This document shows, in pieces, positions 9,152 to 19,888 of a DNA stretch of 64,000 nt (the first letter of the stretch is position 1; each line of letters begins with the position of its first letter). Source of the stretch: Azorhizobium caulinodans ORS 571 (GTDB taxonomy: Bacteria > Pseudomonadota > Alphaproteobacteria > Rhizobiales > Xanthobacteraceae); the NCBI RefSeq assembly GCF_000010525.1, contig NC_009937.1, positions 372,001 through 436,000 of the forward strand, read 5' to 3'. The position numbers and the translations under genes are program-made. The notes beneath the pieces are model-generated. The model worked only from the letters and a program-made list of their open reading frames with translations. It made no database searches and was not told the DNA's origin.

Positions 9152-9330
9152 GACCTGTGCGAACCACAGCGCAGGGTTGCGTTTAGCCGGCGGATCAATC
9201 CCGCTCCCGCCCGTGCGCCCGGAAATGCGCACGGGCGTTGATCTCCGCCGGGTATCGTGTATTTTGCGCCGCAAAATCAAGGAAGCGGGTTCGAGCCAAT
9301 CGGGCCCGCGTTTTGCTGTTCAGGAACCCC

Positions 9331-11151
<1,821 letters not shown>

Positions 11152-11174
11152 CGTCCAAGCCCGTCTGAAACGAG

Positions 11175-11204
11175 AAAAGCCCCGGTGCGCGCACCGGGGC
11201 TTTT
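11175..11204 (+). terminator. Rho-independent terminator after typA
   Basis: A 30-bp perfect palindrome whose left arm is AAAAGCCCCGGTGCG, followed by CTTTT. It lies 23 bp after the typA stop and before a convergent gene, so it may work in both directions. Confidence 0.9.
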
Positions 11205-11245
11205 CTTTTGTCTGCTTCATCCGCCTTGGCGGGCAGGGCGCTCGT

Positions 11246-11797
11246 TCAGGCCGAGCGCTTGGCGGTCGCCGCGATGAGCGCGTCGAGGGAGGGCTTCTCC
11301 GCCGGCAGGCCGGTGGGGCTGATGAGGCCGCGGGCGCCGTCGAGCGCGCCGGGCTTCAGTTCGAGGCCGAGCAGGCGTGCCGGATCGAACGGGCCGGGCA
11401 TCCAGAGCCCGCTGGTCTTCTGTGCCGAAAAGCCGAAGCGCGCATAATAAGGCGCATCGCCCACCAGCAGCACGGCGTCGTGGCCGAGCGCTTCGGCGCG
11501 TTCGAGGGCCGCACGCATCATCTGGCCGCCGAGGCCGCGATCGCGGAACCAGGGGTGGACCGCGAGCGGGCCGAGCAGCAGCGCCGGTCGGGCGGGTCCG
11601 GCGGAGACGTGCCACAGGCGCACCGTTGCCGCCAGCCGGCCGTCCGGCCCATGGGCGGCGAGCGCCAGACCCTCCGCCGGCAACCGGTCCTCGCGGATCC
11701 GCTCGGATGCCTTCTCGAACCGCTCCGGCAGGCAGAGGTCCAGCAGGGCCTCGCGTGCGGCGGCTTCTTCCCGTTTCTCAGCGACGATCTCGATCAT
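11246..11797 (-). CDS. GNAT family N-acetyltransferase (YhbS-like)
   Basis: 183 residues. The segment LGPLAVHPWFRDRGLGGQMM carries the acetyl-CoA loop R/Q-x-x-G-x-G of the GNAT fold, and LVGDAPYYARFGFSA is the hallmark of the YhbS-type subgroup (COG3153). Start chosen at 11797 because GGGAG sits six bases upstream; a second ATG two codons earlier would abut that site. No partner genes. The acetyl acceptor is unknown. Convergent with typA. Confidence 0.88.
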   Translation of the reverse strand: MIEIVAEKREEAAAREALLDLCLPERFEKASERIREDRLPAEGLALAAHGPDGRLAATVRLWHVSAGPARPALLLGPLAVHPWFRDRGLGGQMMRAALERAEALGHDAVLLVGDAPYYARFGFSAQKTSGLWMPGPFDPARLLGLELKPGALDGARGLISPTGLPAEKPSLDALIAATAKRSA

Positions 11798-12007
11798 CGA
11801 CATCTCCCGTGCCGCCTTCAGCGGCCGAAGGATGCCCATCCGGCGCAGCAAGCCGCGCCAGCCCGAAGGCTTATGGAAGGGGTGCGGAGGAAAAAGGGGA
11901 CCCGCCCCTCGGGAAAGCACGGGCGAGGCCACCCGCGCGGCGCGGCGGAAGCCGCGCGCCGTTGGCGCCTCGCCCGGAGCCGGCGGCGTTGCTGCCGCCG
12001 GCTGCGA

Positions 12008-13138
12008 TCAGATCACGTAGGACTTCAGCGGCGGGAAGCCATTGAACGCCACCGCCGAATAGGTGGTGGTGTAGGCGCCGCAGGCCTCGATGAGCACCTT
12101 GTCGCCGATGGACAGCGACAGGGGCAGTTCCACCGGTGTCTTCTCATAGAGCACGTCGGCCGAATCGCAGGTCGGGCCGGCGAGGACGCACGGGGCGGTG
12201 TCGTCCCCGTCGCGCGGCGTGCGCAGCGGGTAGCGGATCGCCTCGTCCATGGTCTCGGCGAGCCCGCCGAACTTGCCGATGTCCAGATAGACCCAGCGCA
12301 TGGTGTCGCTCTCGGCCTTCTTGGAGATCAGCACCACCTCGGTCTCGATGATGCCGGCATTGCCGACCATGCCGCGACCGGGCTCCATGATGGTCTCGGG
12401 GATGGCGTTGCCGAAATGGCGGCGCAGCGAATCGAAGATCGCCTCGCCATAGGCCTGCGCCTTGGGAACATCCTGAAGATACTTCGTCGGGAAGCCGCCG
12501 CCGAGGTTCACCATGGAGAGCGAGATGCCGCGCACGGCGCACTCGCGGAAGATATAGGCCGCAGAGCCGAGCGCCTGATCCCAGGCATGCACGTTCTTCT
12601 GCTGCGAGCCCACATGGAAGGACACGCCATAGGGCGAGAGGCCGAGGCGGAAGGCATGCTCCAGCACGTCCGGCGCCATCTCCGGGACGCAGCCGAACTT
12701 GCGCGAGAGCGGCCATTCGGCGCCCGCGCCGTCGCAGAGGATGCGGCAGAACACGCGCGCGCCGGGGGCAACGCGGGCGATCTTCTCGACTTCCTCGTAG
12801 CAGTCGACCGCGAACAGGCGCACGCCGATCTTGTAGGCGCGCTCGATGTCGCGCTCCTTCTTGATCGTGTTGCCGAAGGAGATGCGGTCGGGGGTGGCGC
12901 CGGCGAACAGCGCCATCTCGATCTCCTGCACCGAGGCGCAGTCGAAGCACGAGCCCAGCTCGGCGAGGGCCTTCAGGATGGCCGCGTCGGGATTGGCCTT
13001 CACCGCGTAGAAGACACGGGTGTCAGGCAGCGCACGGGCGAACGCAGTATAGTTCGCGCGCACCACATCGAGGTCAACGACGACGCAGGGACCATCCTCA
13101 CGTCGGTTCCGAAGGAATTCGCGGATGCGATCGGTCAT
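12008..13138 (-). CDS. odc: Ornithine/lysine decarboxylase, PLP fold III (eukaryote-like ODC)
   Basis: 376 residues, the typical size of alphaproteobacterial ODC. PLP lysine K47 lies in FYAVKANPD; the phosphate-binding glycine loop is MVNLGGGFPTKY; the active-site Cys-Asp pair is GPTCDSADVLYE, and EACGAYTTTYS ends the fold. It makes putrescine from ornithine, and some homologues also act on lysine to give cadaverine, thus feeding (homo)spermidine synthesis. The N-terminal eIF5A-like beta-barrel of larger decarboxylases is absent, as usual. A ~490-nt structured leader precedes it. Confidence 0.95.
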   Translation of the reverse strand: MTDRIREFLRNRREDGPCVVVDLDVVRANYTAFARALPDTRVFYAVKANPDAAILKALAELGSCFDCASVQEIEMALFAGATPDRISFGNTIKKERDIERAYKIGVRLFAVDCYEEVEKIARVAPGARVFCRILCDGAGAEWPLSRKFGCVPEMAPDVLEHAFRLGLSPYGVSFHVGSQQKNVHAWDQALGSAAYIFRECAVRGISLSMVNLGGGFPTKYLQDVPKAQAYGEAIFDSLRRHFGNAIPETIMEPGRGMVGNAGIIETEVVLISKKAESDTMRWVYLDIGKFGGLAETMDEAIRYPLRTPRDGDDTAPCVLAGPTCDSADVLYEKTPVELPLSLSIGDKVLIEACGAYTTTYSAVAFNGFPPLKSYVI

Positions 13139-13630
13139 GGCAACCTCCCGTGACCTAGAAGCCTCGTGAAGCGCGGCCTTCGCCGCGCGACGACAGTCAG
13201 GCGGATCGCGACGTTCACCGCCGCCAATCCGGGGCACGCGCACCTGCGTCCGGAGGCGTGATGGAAGCGCCTTCGTCCGACGGGCCGTACCCGCTTCGCC
13301 GGGTTCTCACCGGCCGCAAATCGCGCCGAGCGGCACCGCTCCCTTCGCGCGGCAAAAACGCCAGGCGTTGGGAAGATGATGCGCACGATTGGAAAGGGAA
13401 TTCCCTCTCCGCACGGCCGGCAAGATGTAGTGCCTCTTCAGTAACCCCGACCTTTGGAGGGCCGGCAGAGACCAAAAAAGCCCGCTACGTCGTTGCTTCA
13501 AGTCACGTCCCCTGCTGAGAGCAGGGTGGGCCGGTTCCCTCCGGCTACCGATCTGGCTGGCGGCTTTCCGGCCTCTTGTCCGGACTTCCGCCGATCGGCA
13601 CGCAACCACAGGCACGTGCGAAATTGGGCA
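13139..13630 (-). ncRNA. Long structured 5' leader of the ODC gene (candidate speF motif)
   Basis: The ODC start is preceded by ~490 nt of gene-free sequence back to a good promoter. The leader holds several hairpins, for example CCCTGC/GCAGGG with a short loop at ~13510-13526. Alphaproteobacterial ornithine decarboxylase genes are known to carry the conserved speF RNA motif in leaders of this length. The match here rests on position, length and gene identity; I did not check the family consensus base by base. Confidence 0.5.
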
Positions 13631-13636
13631 GGACGC

Positions 13637-13665
13637 GATTTAGGGAAATTCGCTCGCCTTCGCAA
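13637..13665 (-). promoter_or_regulatory. Candidate sigma-70 promoter for the ODC leader
   Basis: On the minus strand TTGCGA (13660-13665) and TAAATC (13637-13642) are separated by exactly 17 bases. Transcription would begin near 13630 and produce the long leader. The remainder of the ~900-bp gap (13139-14046) contains this leader, the hemA upstream region with the FNR/FixK-like box, and no convincing coding sequence. Confidence 0.5.
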
Positions 13666-13858
13666 GCGGCAATTTCGCGGCAGGGCGCCTCATTTTGCGC
13701 CTATCTGGGAGCATCGCCGGCTCAGGGTCGTCCGATCGGCTCCAAAATGGCGCGAACGCACGACGGCCTTTGGGAAACGCCGGTGCCACGCAGCGCCGCA
13801 TGCCTCCCCTGCGCAGGATGCGGCCCGCTTGAGGGGTCCGGGGCGTGCAGAGAGAAAT

Positions 13859-13872
13859 GTTATTTTTATCAA
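13859..13872. promoter_or_regulatory. FNR/FixK-like box upstream of hemA
   Basis: GTTAT-N4-ATCAA compared with the FNR/FixK consensus TTGAT-N4-ATCAA: the right half-site is perfect and the left matches three of five. It lies ~175 bp before the hemA start. Oxygen-responsive control of hemA by FNR/FixK-type proteins is established in several alphaproteobacteria; use of this site here is inference. Confidence 0.4.
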
Positions 13873-14046
13873 TAACTTAGACGGGCGTGTCGCCAGCGGG
13901 TGCCCGTGCTGTCATGACGACGATCACGATGGCGCGCCCTTGGGCACCCTGCGGCTTTCCCGCACTTGATCGAGCGCAAGGGAGGGCGCAAGGTGCCAGC
14001 ATAAGATTAGAAAAGTTCGCGTCCACGTTCCGCCCCCGGATATCGA

Positions 14047-15324
14047 ATGAGCTACGATCACTTCTTCGCCGACGCTGTCGATGCGCTTCGCCGCGAGCGT
14101 CGTTACCGCACCTTCGCCGATGTCGAGCGGGACGCCACGCGCTTCCCCCGTGCCACGTGGCACTCGCCCGGCGGCCCGCGGGAAATCGTCGTGTGGTGCT
14201 CCAACGACTATCTGGGCATGGGCAGCCACCCCGCCGTGGTGGAAGCCATGCGCGAGACCGCGCTGCGCCGGGGGGCAGGCGCGGGCGGCACGCGCAACAT
14301 CTCGGGCAACAGCCACGAGATCGTCCTGCTGGAGCGTGAACTGGCCGACCTGCACGGCAAGGAGCAGGGCCTCGTCTTCACCTCGGGCTATGTGTCGAAC
14401 GCCACGGGCATCTCGACCATCGCCAAGCTGATCCCCGACTGCGTGGTGATCTCGGACGAGCTGAACCACAATTCCATGATCGAGGGCGTCCGCCAGGGCG
14501 GCCGGCAGAAGTTCATCTTCCGCCATAACGACCTCGCCCATCTGGAAGAGATCCTCCAGGCGGTCGCGGACCGGCCGAAGCTGATCGTCTTCGAGAGCGT
14601 CTATTCCATGGATGGCGACATCGCGCCCATGGCCGCCATCTGCGATCTGGCCGAGCGCTACGGCGCCATGACGTATCTCGATGAGGTCCACGCGGTGGGC
14701 ATGTATGGCCCGCGCGGCGGCGGCGTTGCCGAGCGCGACGGCGTCATGGACCGCATCGACGTGATCGAGGGCACGCTGGGCAAGGCCTTCGGCGTGGTGG
14801 GCGGCTATCTCACCGGCAAGCGGGTGGTGATGGACGCCGTGCGCTCCTATGCCCCGGGCTTCATCTTCACCACGGCCCTGCCGCCGGCGGTTGCCGCCGC
14901 CGCCACGGCCTCCATCCGGCATCTGAAGGCCTCGAACGCCGAGCGCGACGGCCAGCGCCGTCAGGTCGCCAAGGTCAAGGCGGCGCTCGCCGCCGCCGGC
15001 CTGCCGCAGATGGAAACCCCCACCCACATCGTTCCCGTGATGGTGGGCGACGCGAAGGCCTGCAAGGCCGCCAGCGACGTGCTCCTCAACGAGCACAACA
15101 TCTACATCCAGCCCATCAACTATCCCACCGTGCCGCGCGGCACGGAGCGCCTGCGCATCACGCCGACGCCCTTCCATAACGACAAGCTCATCGCGCACCT
15201 CGCCGATGCGCTGAACGACGTGTGGAATCGCCTCGACCTGCCGCGCGTGCGCGACACCGGCAGCGAGCGCCGCCTCGTGGCGGCCGGCGCGGCATCGCTC
15301 GCCATGCCTACCGCCGGCGGCTGA
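14047..15324 (+). CDS. hemA: 5-aminolevulinate synthase
   Basis: 425 residues. PLP-dependent alpha-oxoamine synthase condensing glycine and succinyl-CoA to 5-aminolevulinate, the first step of the Shemin heme pathway used by alphaproteobacteria. Seen: the N-terminal [21 protein letters not shown], glycine-rich [33 protein letters not shown] with the cofactor aspartate, and the Schiff-base lysine K246 in [13 protein letters not shown]. The C-terminal ~20 residues are variable. Monocistronic, followed by a terminator and preceded by an FNR-like box. Irr, which controls heme synthesis in rhizobia, is encoded 36 kb away. Confidence 0.98.
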   Translation: MSYDHFFADAVDALRRERRYRTFADVERDATRFPRATWHSPGGPREIVVWCSNDYLGMGSHPAVVEAMRETALRRGAGAGGTRNISGNSHEIVLLERELADLHGKEQGLVFTSGYVSNATGISTIAKLIPDCVVISDELNHNSMIEGVRQGGRQKFIFRHNDLAHLEEILQAVADRPKLIVFESVYSMDGDIAPMAAICDLAERYGAMTYLDEVHAVGMYGPRGGGVAERDGVMDRIDVIEGTLGKAFGVVGGYLTGKRVVMDAVRSYAPGFIFTTALPPAVAAAATASIRHLKASNAERDGQRRQVAKVKAALAAAGLPQMETPTHIVPVMVGDAKACKAASDVLLNEHNIYIQPINYPTVPRGTERLRITPTPFHNDKLIAHLADALNDVWNRLDLPRVRDTGSERRLVAAGAASLAMPTAGG

Positions 15325-15352
15325 GCGCACAGACAGAAATCTTGTCCTTTCC

Positions 15353-15378
15353 AAAGCCCGGCCGTCGTGCCGGGCTTT
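15353..15378 (+). terminator. Rho-independent terminator after hemA
   Basis: Stem AAAGCCCGGC / GCCGGGCTTT with a 6-nt loop, followed by further T residues, 28 bp after the hemA stop. Confidence 0.9.
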
Positions 15379-15520
15379 TTGCTGTGGGGGAGCGTCTCTG
15401 CCGCAGCCGGCGGTCGATCGCTTGCTTGCGTCCAGGGCGTCCGGAATGCCATCTGAACGGTGTCGGTCCCGCGCGGTGGAGGCGCGGGGCCGCGCGTGAT
15501 GCGTCTGTCCGGAGAGCCCC

Positions 15521-16261
15521 ATGCTGCCCGCCCATGTCGCCCGCCGCCGTTTGTGCCAGAGGGGCGCTGGCATGGCGCTTCTCCTCCTGTGTGCCGCGGC
15601 CGCTGGCACGATTCCGGCCCGAGCCGCTTCCGATGGGCCGTCCTTCGACTGCCGTGCCGCCCGCTCCAAGATCGAGAAGGCCATCTGCGCCGATCCGGCC
15701 CTTTCGGCGCTGGACCGCCGCATCGCGGCCGCCTACCAGAAGCTGCTTGCCGCCCTCGATGCGCCGGGCCGCACGGCGCTGCGCATGGACCAGCGGACGT
15801 TCCTTGAAGCGCGCGACATCCAGGCCCGCCGCAGCGATTATGACCTGAAGGCCGATCTCACCGGCCGCGCGGCTTTCCTCGAATCCATCGAGCCCGTCCC
15901 GCGCGCCGGCTTCGCCGGCACCTGGACCAACGTCTATGGCGACGTCAGCGGCAGCACGGCCGGAAGCGGCTTCAAGGTGGAGATTTCCACCGTGCAGCCC
16001 TATCCGAGCTATCCCACCTGCACGCTCTCGGCCTCCGGCGCCGTCTCGGGCAATACGCTGCTCGTCGGCGGCAGCGAGGAGGAGCGCAAGGACAATGACG
16101 GCTGGACGGTGAAGCTGACCCGCGAGGGGGCCACCCTGTCCGCCGAGCTCCAGCGCCCCCGCGAGGCGGAGTTCGGCAGCCCACCCTTCTGCGGTTTCCG
16201 ATCCACCATCGACGGCAGCTTCTTCGCCACGCGCCAACCGTCCGGGAACCCGGCCCGCTAG
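15521..16261 (+). CDS. Secreted LprI-like (DUF1311) domain protein
   Basis: 246 residues. A long N-region and hydrophobic core end near PARAASDG, a likely Sec signal peptide. The mature N-terminus has SFDCRAARSKIEKAICADPALSALDRRIAAAY, the cysteine-pair signature of the lysozyme-inhibitor LprI/DUF1311 domain. The C-terminal ~130 residues look like a beta-rich domain with a second Cys pair (YPTC and PPFCGF). Periplasmic; possible lysozyme inhibitor, but only the N-terminal domain is recognised. A GTG or downstream ATG start within the signal region is also possible. Confidence 0.78.
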   Translation: MLPAHVARRRLCQRGAGMALLLLCAAAAGTIPARAASDGPSFDCRAARSKIEKAICADPALSALDRRIAAAYQKLLAALDAPGRTALRMDQRTFLEARDIQARRSDYDLKADLTGRAAFLESIEPVPRAGFAGTWTNVYGDVSGSTAGSGFKVEISTVQPYPSYPTCTLSASGAVSGNTLLVGGSEEERKDNDGWTVKLTREGATLSAELQRPREAEFGSPPFCGFRSTIDGSFFATRQPSGNPAR

Positions 16262-16269
16262 AGCACGCG

Positions 16270-16349
16270 CCGGTCAGGTTGCAACGCTATCTGATCGGAT
16301 CACGCGGTCTCTTTCTTGAGGTTAGAGGGCGCGTGATCGCGCTGACCGG
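16270..16349. repeat. Nested inverted repeat (cruciform), interspersed-repeat type
   Basis: Outer arms CCGGTCAG (16270-16277) and CTGACCGG (16342-16349), inner arms GATCACGCG (16298-16306) and CGCGTGATC (16330-16338), all perfect. The outer arm shares CCGGTCAGGTTGC with the palindrome at 27910. It occupies the first part of the 295-bp gap 16262-16556; the rest of that gap shows nothing except the ribosome site of the next gene. Confidence 0.55.
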
Positions 16350-16556
16350 TCTGCCACGGGCGGCGTTCATCTCTGGTCCATGCAGCCGCCTTTACCCATC
16401 CCGTGGAGCCGGCTGCGGCTCCGGGGACGGGAACCCGGCCATCCGCCCGGCGTTCTGCGCTCTCGGCTGACGGCGCACCCTCCATGGAGAGCGCGTCCGC
16501 CGGGAGGCCGATGCGTCGTCCGTCTCCCTTTAACGGTTCGAGGACGGGAGCCCGGC

Positions 16557-17318
16557 ATGAGGCGGTTTGTGAGGGTCGTGGCGCTGGCCGCTCCGCTGAT
16601 CTGGGGCGGGCCGGCCGGCGCACAGGTCGTGGACGGCTGGGGGTGGAGCATCATCATCCCCTCCATCACCGGCACCGATGTGCTCGGCCTCCACCTGCGC
16701 GACCTGAGGCGGCAGGATGAGGAGCGGGCCCGCCGCGCGGCGCAGGGCCAATCGGCTGTGCCGCGCAGCCAGCCGGCGGTCGACACCGCTGTCCTGCGCT
16801 ACACGCCATCAAAGGCCCGCCGGGCCGCGAACCTCGCCGGCATGGTCGAAAAGACACGGGCGAGCGATCCAGCCGGCGCGGCTGACCTCCAGAAGCTGTT
16901 CGCGGAAAGCGACATCATCGCCAGCATCGACGCGCGCCTCCGGCCGCAGGGCTTGAGGGTGGATGACCTCGGCGATGCCTTTGCCGTCTGGTGGACGACC
17001 GTCTGGGCCGCCGCGCGGGGGAGCAACGATACGCCGCCTCCGCGCACCGTGAACGCGGTGCGGCGGCAGGCCGCCGAGGCGTTGAGTGGCGCCGATGGCA
17101 TCCGGACGGCCACCGATGCGCAGAAGCAGGAACTCGCCGAAGCGCTGCTGGTCCAGGCCGTCCTGATCGACGGCGCCGTCGATCAGGCCAAGGGAAATCC
17201 GGCGCAGATGCGTCAGGTCAGCGCCGCCGCGCGCAAGATCGCTGGCGGAATGGGGCTCGACGTCGGCGCGATGCAGCTCACGGAAAAGGGCTTCGTCCTC
17301 GCCGTCGGCAGCCGGTGA
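16557..17318 (+). CDS. Secreted protein of unknown function (DUF6683-like)
   Basis: 253 residues. Signal peptide (MRRFVRVVALAAPLIWGGPAGAQ) with an AGA-Q cleavage site; start ATG 16557 has GACGGGAG upstream. The mature part contains LRYTPSKARRAANLAGMVE and a long alpha-helical C-terminal half with DAFAVWWTTVWAA. The pattern resembles short periplasmic proteins grouped as DUF6683; that assignment is from memory and tentative. No catalytic motif is visible. Neighbours (LprI-like protein, class A PBP) are envelope genes. Confidence 0.7.
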   Translation: MRRFVRVVALAAPLIWGGPAGAQVVDGWGWSIIIPSITGTDVLGLHLRDLRRQDEERARRAAQGQSAVPRSQPAVDTAVLRYTPSKARRAANLAGMVEKTRASDPAGAADLQKLFAESDIIASIDARLRPQGLRVDDLGDAFAVWWTTVWAAARGSNDTPPPRTVNAVRRQAAEALSGADGIRTATDAQKQELAEALLVQAVLIDGAVDQAKGNPAQMRQVSAAARKIAGGMGLDVGAMQLTEKGFVLAVGSR

Positions 17319-17369
17319 CGTCCCCGCTGCCGACGCCTCGCAAGGCGTCGGTGGTGCGAGGTGGCCGGG

Positions 17370-19703
17370 TCACCTGCGGCCGCCGAGGAAGGTGTCCACG
17401 AACCAGCGGTCGAGCGTCATGGGCTCATCCTGCTGCGGGCGCGGCTGCTGGGGCGGGAGGTTGCCGACGATGGCCGGCGGCGCCTCGTCCGGCACCTGGC
17501 CGGGGGGCAGCATGCCGCCCTGCTGGCCGAAGCCGAAGGTGCCGGAGGCCACATAGCTGCGGCCGGCACCGGGCAGTTCGGTGGGCGGCAGGTCCTTGTG
17601 GGCCACCTTCATGTAGCGGCTCCAGATCTCCGCCGGCAAATTGGCGCCTGAGGCCTTCTTGGTGGGGGAGGAATCGTCATTGCCGATCCACACCGCCGTT
17701 ACGATGCGGGCCGTGTAGCCCACGAACCAGGCGTCGCGATAATCCTGCGAGGTGCCGGTCTTGCCGGCGGCATCCCAGCCGGGCAGCTCGGCGCGGCGGC
17801 CGGTGCCCACCGCGATGGTCTGCTCCAGCATATGGTTCATCATGCCCACATAGGCCGGATCGATGACCCGCCCCGGCCCCGAGGTGGAGCGGGAATAGAG
17901 CATCTTGCCATCCGGTCCCTTCACGCTCTCGATCACGTAGGGGATGACGCCGATGCCGCCATTGGCGAAGGGCACGTAAGCGGAGGCCAGCTCCAGCACG
18001 GAGACTTCCGACGTGCCGAGCGCGATGGACGGGTTCGGATCGAGCGTCGAGGTGATGCCGAGCCGGTGGGCGGTCGCCACCACCGCTTTCGGCCCCACTT
18101 CCAGCGCGAGGCGCACGGAGACCGTGTTCAGCGACATGGCGAGCGCCTGCTGGAGCTGAACAGGGCCGAGATACTGGTGGCTGGCATTCTCCGGCTTCCA
18201 GCCCTTGAGCTGGATCGGCCCGTCCTCGCGCACCGTCTCGGGAGTCAGGCCCTTTTCCAGCGCGGTGAGATAGATGAAGGGCTTGAAGGAGGAGCCCGGC
18301 TGACGGCGCGCGGTGACGGCGCGGTTGTACTGGCTGTCCTCATAGGAGCGCCCGCCCACCAGCGCCTTCACGGCCCCGTCCGTGTCGAGCGAGACCACGG
18401 CGCCCTGACCGACGCCGTATTTCTGGCCCTGCTTGTTCAGCGCATCCGTGAGCGAGGCCTGCGCCGTCTGCTGGAGCACGGGGTCGATGGTGGTGCGCAC
18501 GATCACGTCGCCGGGCAGCGTGCCCACGTAGGAATCGAGCTGGTCCATCACCCAGTCGGCCACATAGCCGATGGAATCGGGCGTCGAGGGCTTGGCGAGC
18601 GTCGCCGGGCGGGCGAGGGCCACCTTCGCCATGTCCTCGGTGATGAAGCCCTGCTCGCGCATGGCGGCGAGCACGAGATTGGCGCGGTCCTGCGCGGCCT
18701 TGAGGTTGCGCGTGGGCGCAAGGCGCGAGGGGGCATTGACGAGGCCCGCCAGCATGGCCGCCTCCGACAGGGTGACGTTGCGCGCCGACTTGTTGAAGTA
18801 GCGCTGCGCCGCCGCCTCGACGCCATAGGCGCCGTTCCCGAAATAGACGCGGTTCAGATAGAGATCGAGGATCTCGGTCTTGGTGAACTTCTTCTCCAGC
18901 CACAGGGCCAGCACCAGCTCCTGGATCTTGCGGGAGAAGGTGCGCTCCTGCGTGAGGAAGAGGTTCTTGGCGAGCTGCTGGGTGAGCGTGGAGCCGCCCT
19001 GCCGCACGCGGCGGGAGACGGCATTGGCGGCCATGGCGCGGGCAAGACCCCAGATGTCGAGGCCGAAATGGTCGTAGAAGCGCCGGTCCTCGATGGCGAC
19101 GAAGGCCTTGGGCAGATAGGCGGGCAGTTCCTTGATGGGCACCGCCGCCCCGCCCATGTCGCCGCGCGTGGCCAGAGGCTTGCCGTCGAAGGACTGGATC
19201 ATGACGGTGGGCGGGCGCTTGGGCACCATCAGCGTCTGCATGGGCGGCAGCTTGGAGGCCTCATAGGCCACCAGCGCGCCCACACCAACCGCCGCCCACA
19301 GCCCCAGGATGAACAGCCACTTGATGAGGCCGAACAGGGAGAAGAAGCCGCGCTTGCGGCGCCGCTCGGATTTCGCCTTGCCGCGGCCGCCCGAGGAGGT
19401 GGAGCCCTTGGAGGTTCGGGACGAACCCTCGGTCTTGCTGCGGCGGGGGGCTGCGGCCATGTCCTCGCTTTCCGCGGCGTCGCCATCGAGGCTCGGCTCG
19501 ACGCGCGCGCGCTGGTCCCGTGCCGGCCGGCCCCCGCCGGCGGCGTCCGCCTTGCGGGCAGGCTTGCGACCGCCCCCCGGCCGGTCTTCCGGATCGAGCC
19601 GGATGTCGAACGACGGCTCGGGCGATCCCGATGCTGCGCGCATCGAGGGTTCGCGCCGTTCCTGCCCGCCCGTTCCGCGCCCAGCCATGAAGAGTCCCGT
19701 CAT
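17370..19703 (-). CDS. Class A penicillin-binding protein 1A (glycosyltransferase/transpeptidase)
   Basis: 777 residues. A ~120-residue cytoplasmic head rich in Arg, Gly and Ser is followed by one membrane anchor (WLFILGLWAAVGVGALVA), a family 51 glycosyltransferase (AIEDRRFYDHFGLD, GGSTLTQQLAKNLFL, YLNRVYFGNGAYGVEAA) and a transpeptidase with nucleophile motif SSFK at ~residue 470, SLN and KTGTS. It polymerises and crosslinks peptidoglycan at the inner-membrane surface. The long disordered head is larger than in E. coli PBP1A. Two in-frame ATGs (19703 and 19688) are possible; neither has a strong ribosome site. The C-terminal ~60 residues are Pro/Gln rich. Confidence 0.94.
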   Translation of the reverse strand: MTGLFMAGRGTGGQERREPSMRAASGSPEPSFDIRLDPEDRPGGGRKPARKADAAGGGRPARDQRARVEPSLDGDAAESEDMAAAPRRSKTEGSSRTSKGSTSSGGRGKAKSERRRKRGFFSLFGLIKWLFILGLWAAVGVGALVAYEASKLPPMQTLMVPKRPPTVMIQSFDGKPLATRGDMGGAAVPIKELPAYLPKAFVAIEDRRFYDHFGLDIWGLARAMAANAVSRRVRQGGSTLTQQLAKNLFLTQERTFSRKIQELVLALWLEKKFTKTEILDLYLNRVYFGNGAYGVEAAAQRYFNKSARNVTLSEAAMLAGLVNAPSRLAPTRNLKAAQDRANLVLAAMREQGFITEDMAKVALARPATLAKPSTPDSIGYVADWVMDQLDSYVGTLPGDVIVRTTIDPVLQQTAQASLTDALNKQGQKYGVGQGAVVSLDTDGAVKALVGGRSYEDSQYNRAVTARRQPGSSFKPFIYLTALEKGLTPETVREDGPIQLKGWKPENASHQYLGPVQLQQALAMSLNTVSVRLALEVGPKAVVATAHRLGITSTLDPNPSIALGTSEVSVLELASAYVPFANGGIGVIPYVIESVKGPDGKMLYSRSTSGPGRVIDPAYVGMMNHMLEQTIAVGTGRRAELPGWDAAGKTGTSQDYRDAWFVGYTARIVTAVWIGNDDSSPTKKASGANLPAEIWSRYMKVAHKDLPPTELPGAGRSYVASGTFGFGQQGGMLPPGQVPDEAPPAIVGNLPPQQPRPQQDEPMTLDRWFVDTFLGGRR

Positions 19704-19888
19704 CCGTTGCGTGAGAGGAGACCCTCAAAGACCTTCGATTGCGGCCATTTAAGGTTCGGTTACCCGATCATCCCCGATGCCGGTGCAATTCCCGCGCGGG
19801 CGTGGCGTGCAAGCCTCGCGCCGTGACGGCGCCGCAGGATTGGGCTAAGCCAGAGAGAGAAGCCCCGTCGGGCAGCCTGAAGACATCC

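Noticed and set aside
11978-12003. GC-rich hairpin just after the ODC stop as a terminator
   Set aside because: The stem is perfect, but no T-run follows on the minus strand; could be a 3' stabiliser, not clearly an intrinsic terminator.
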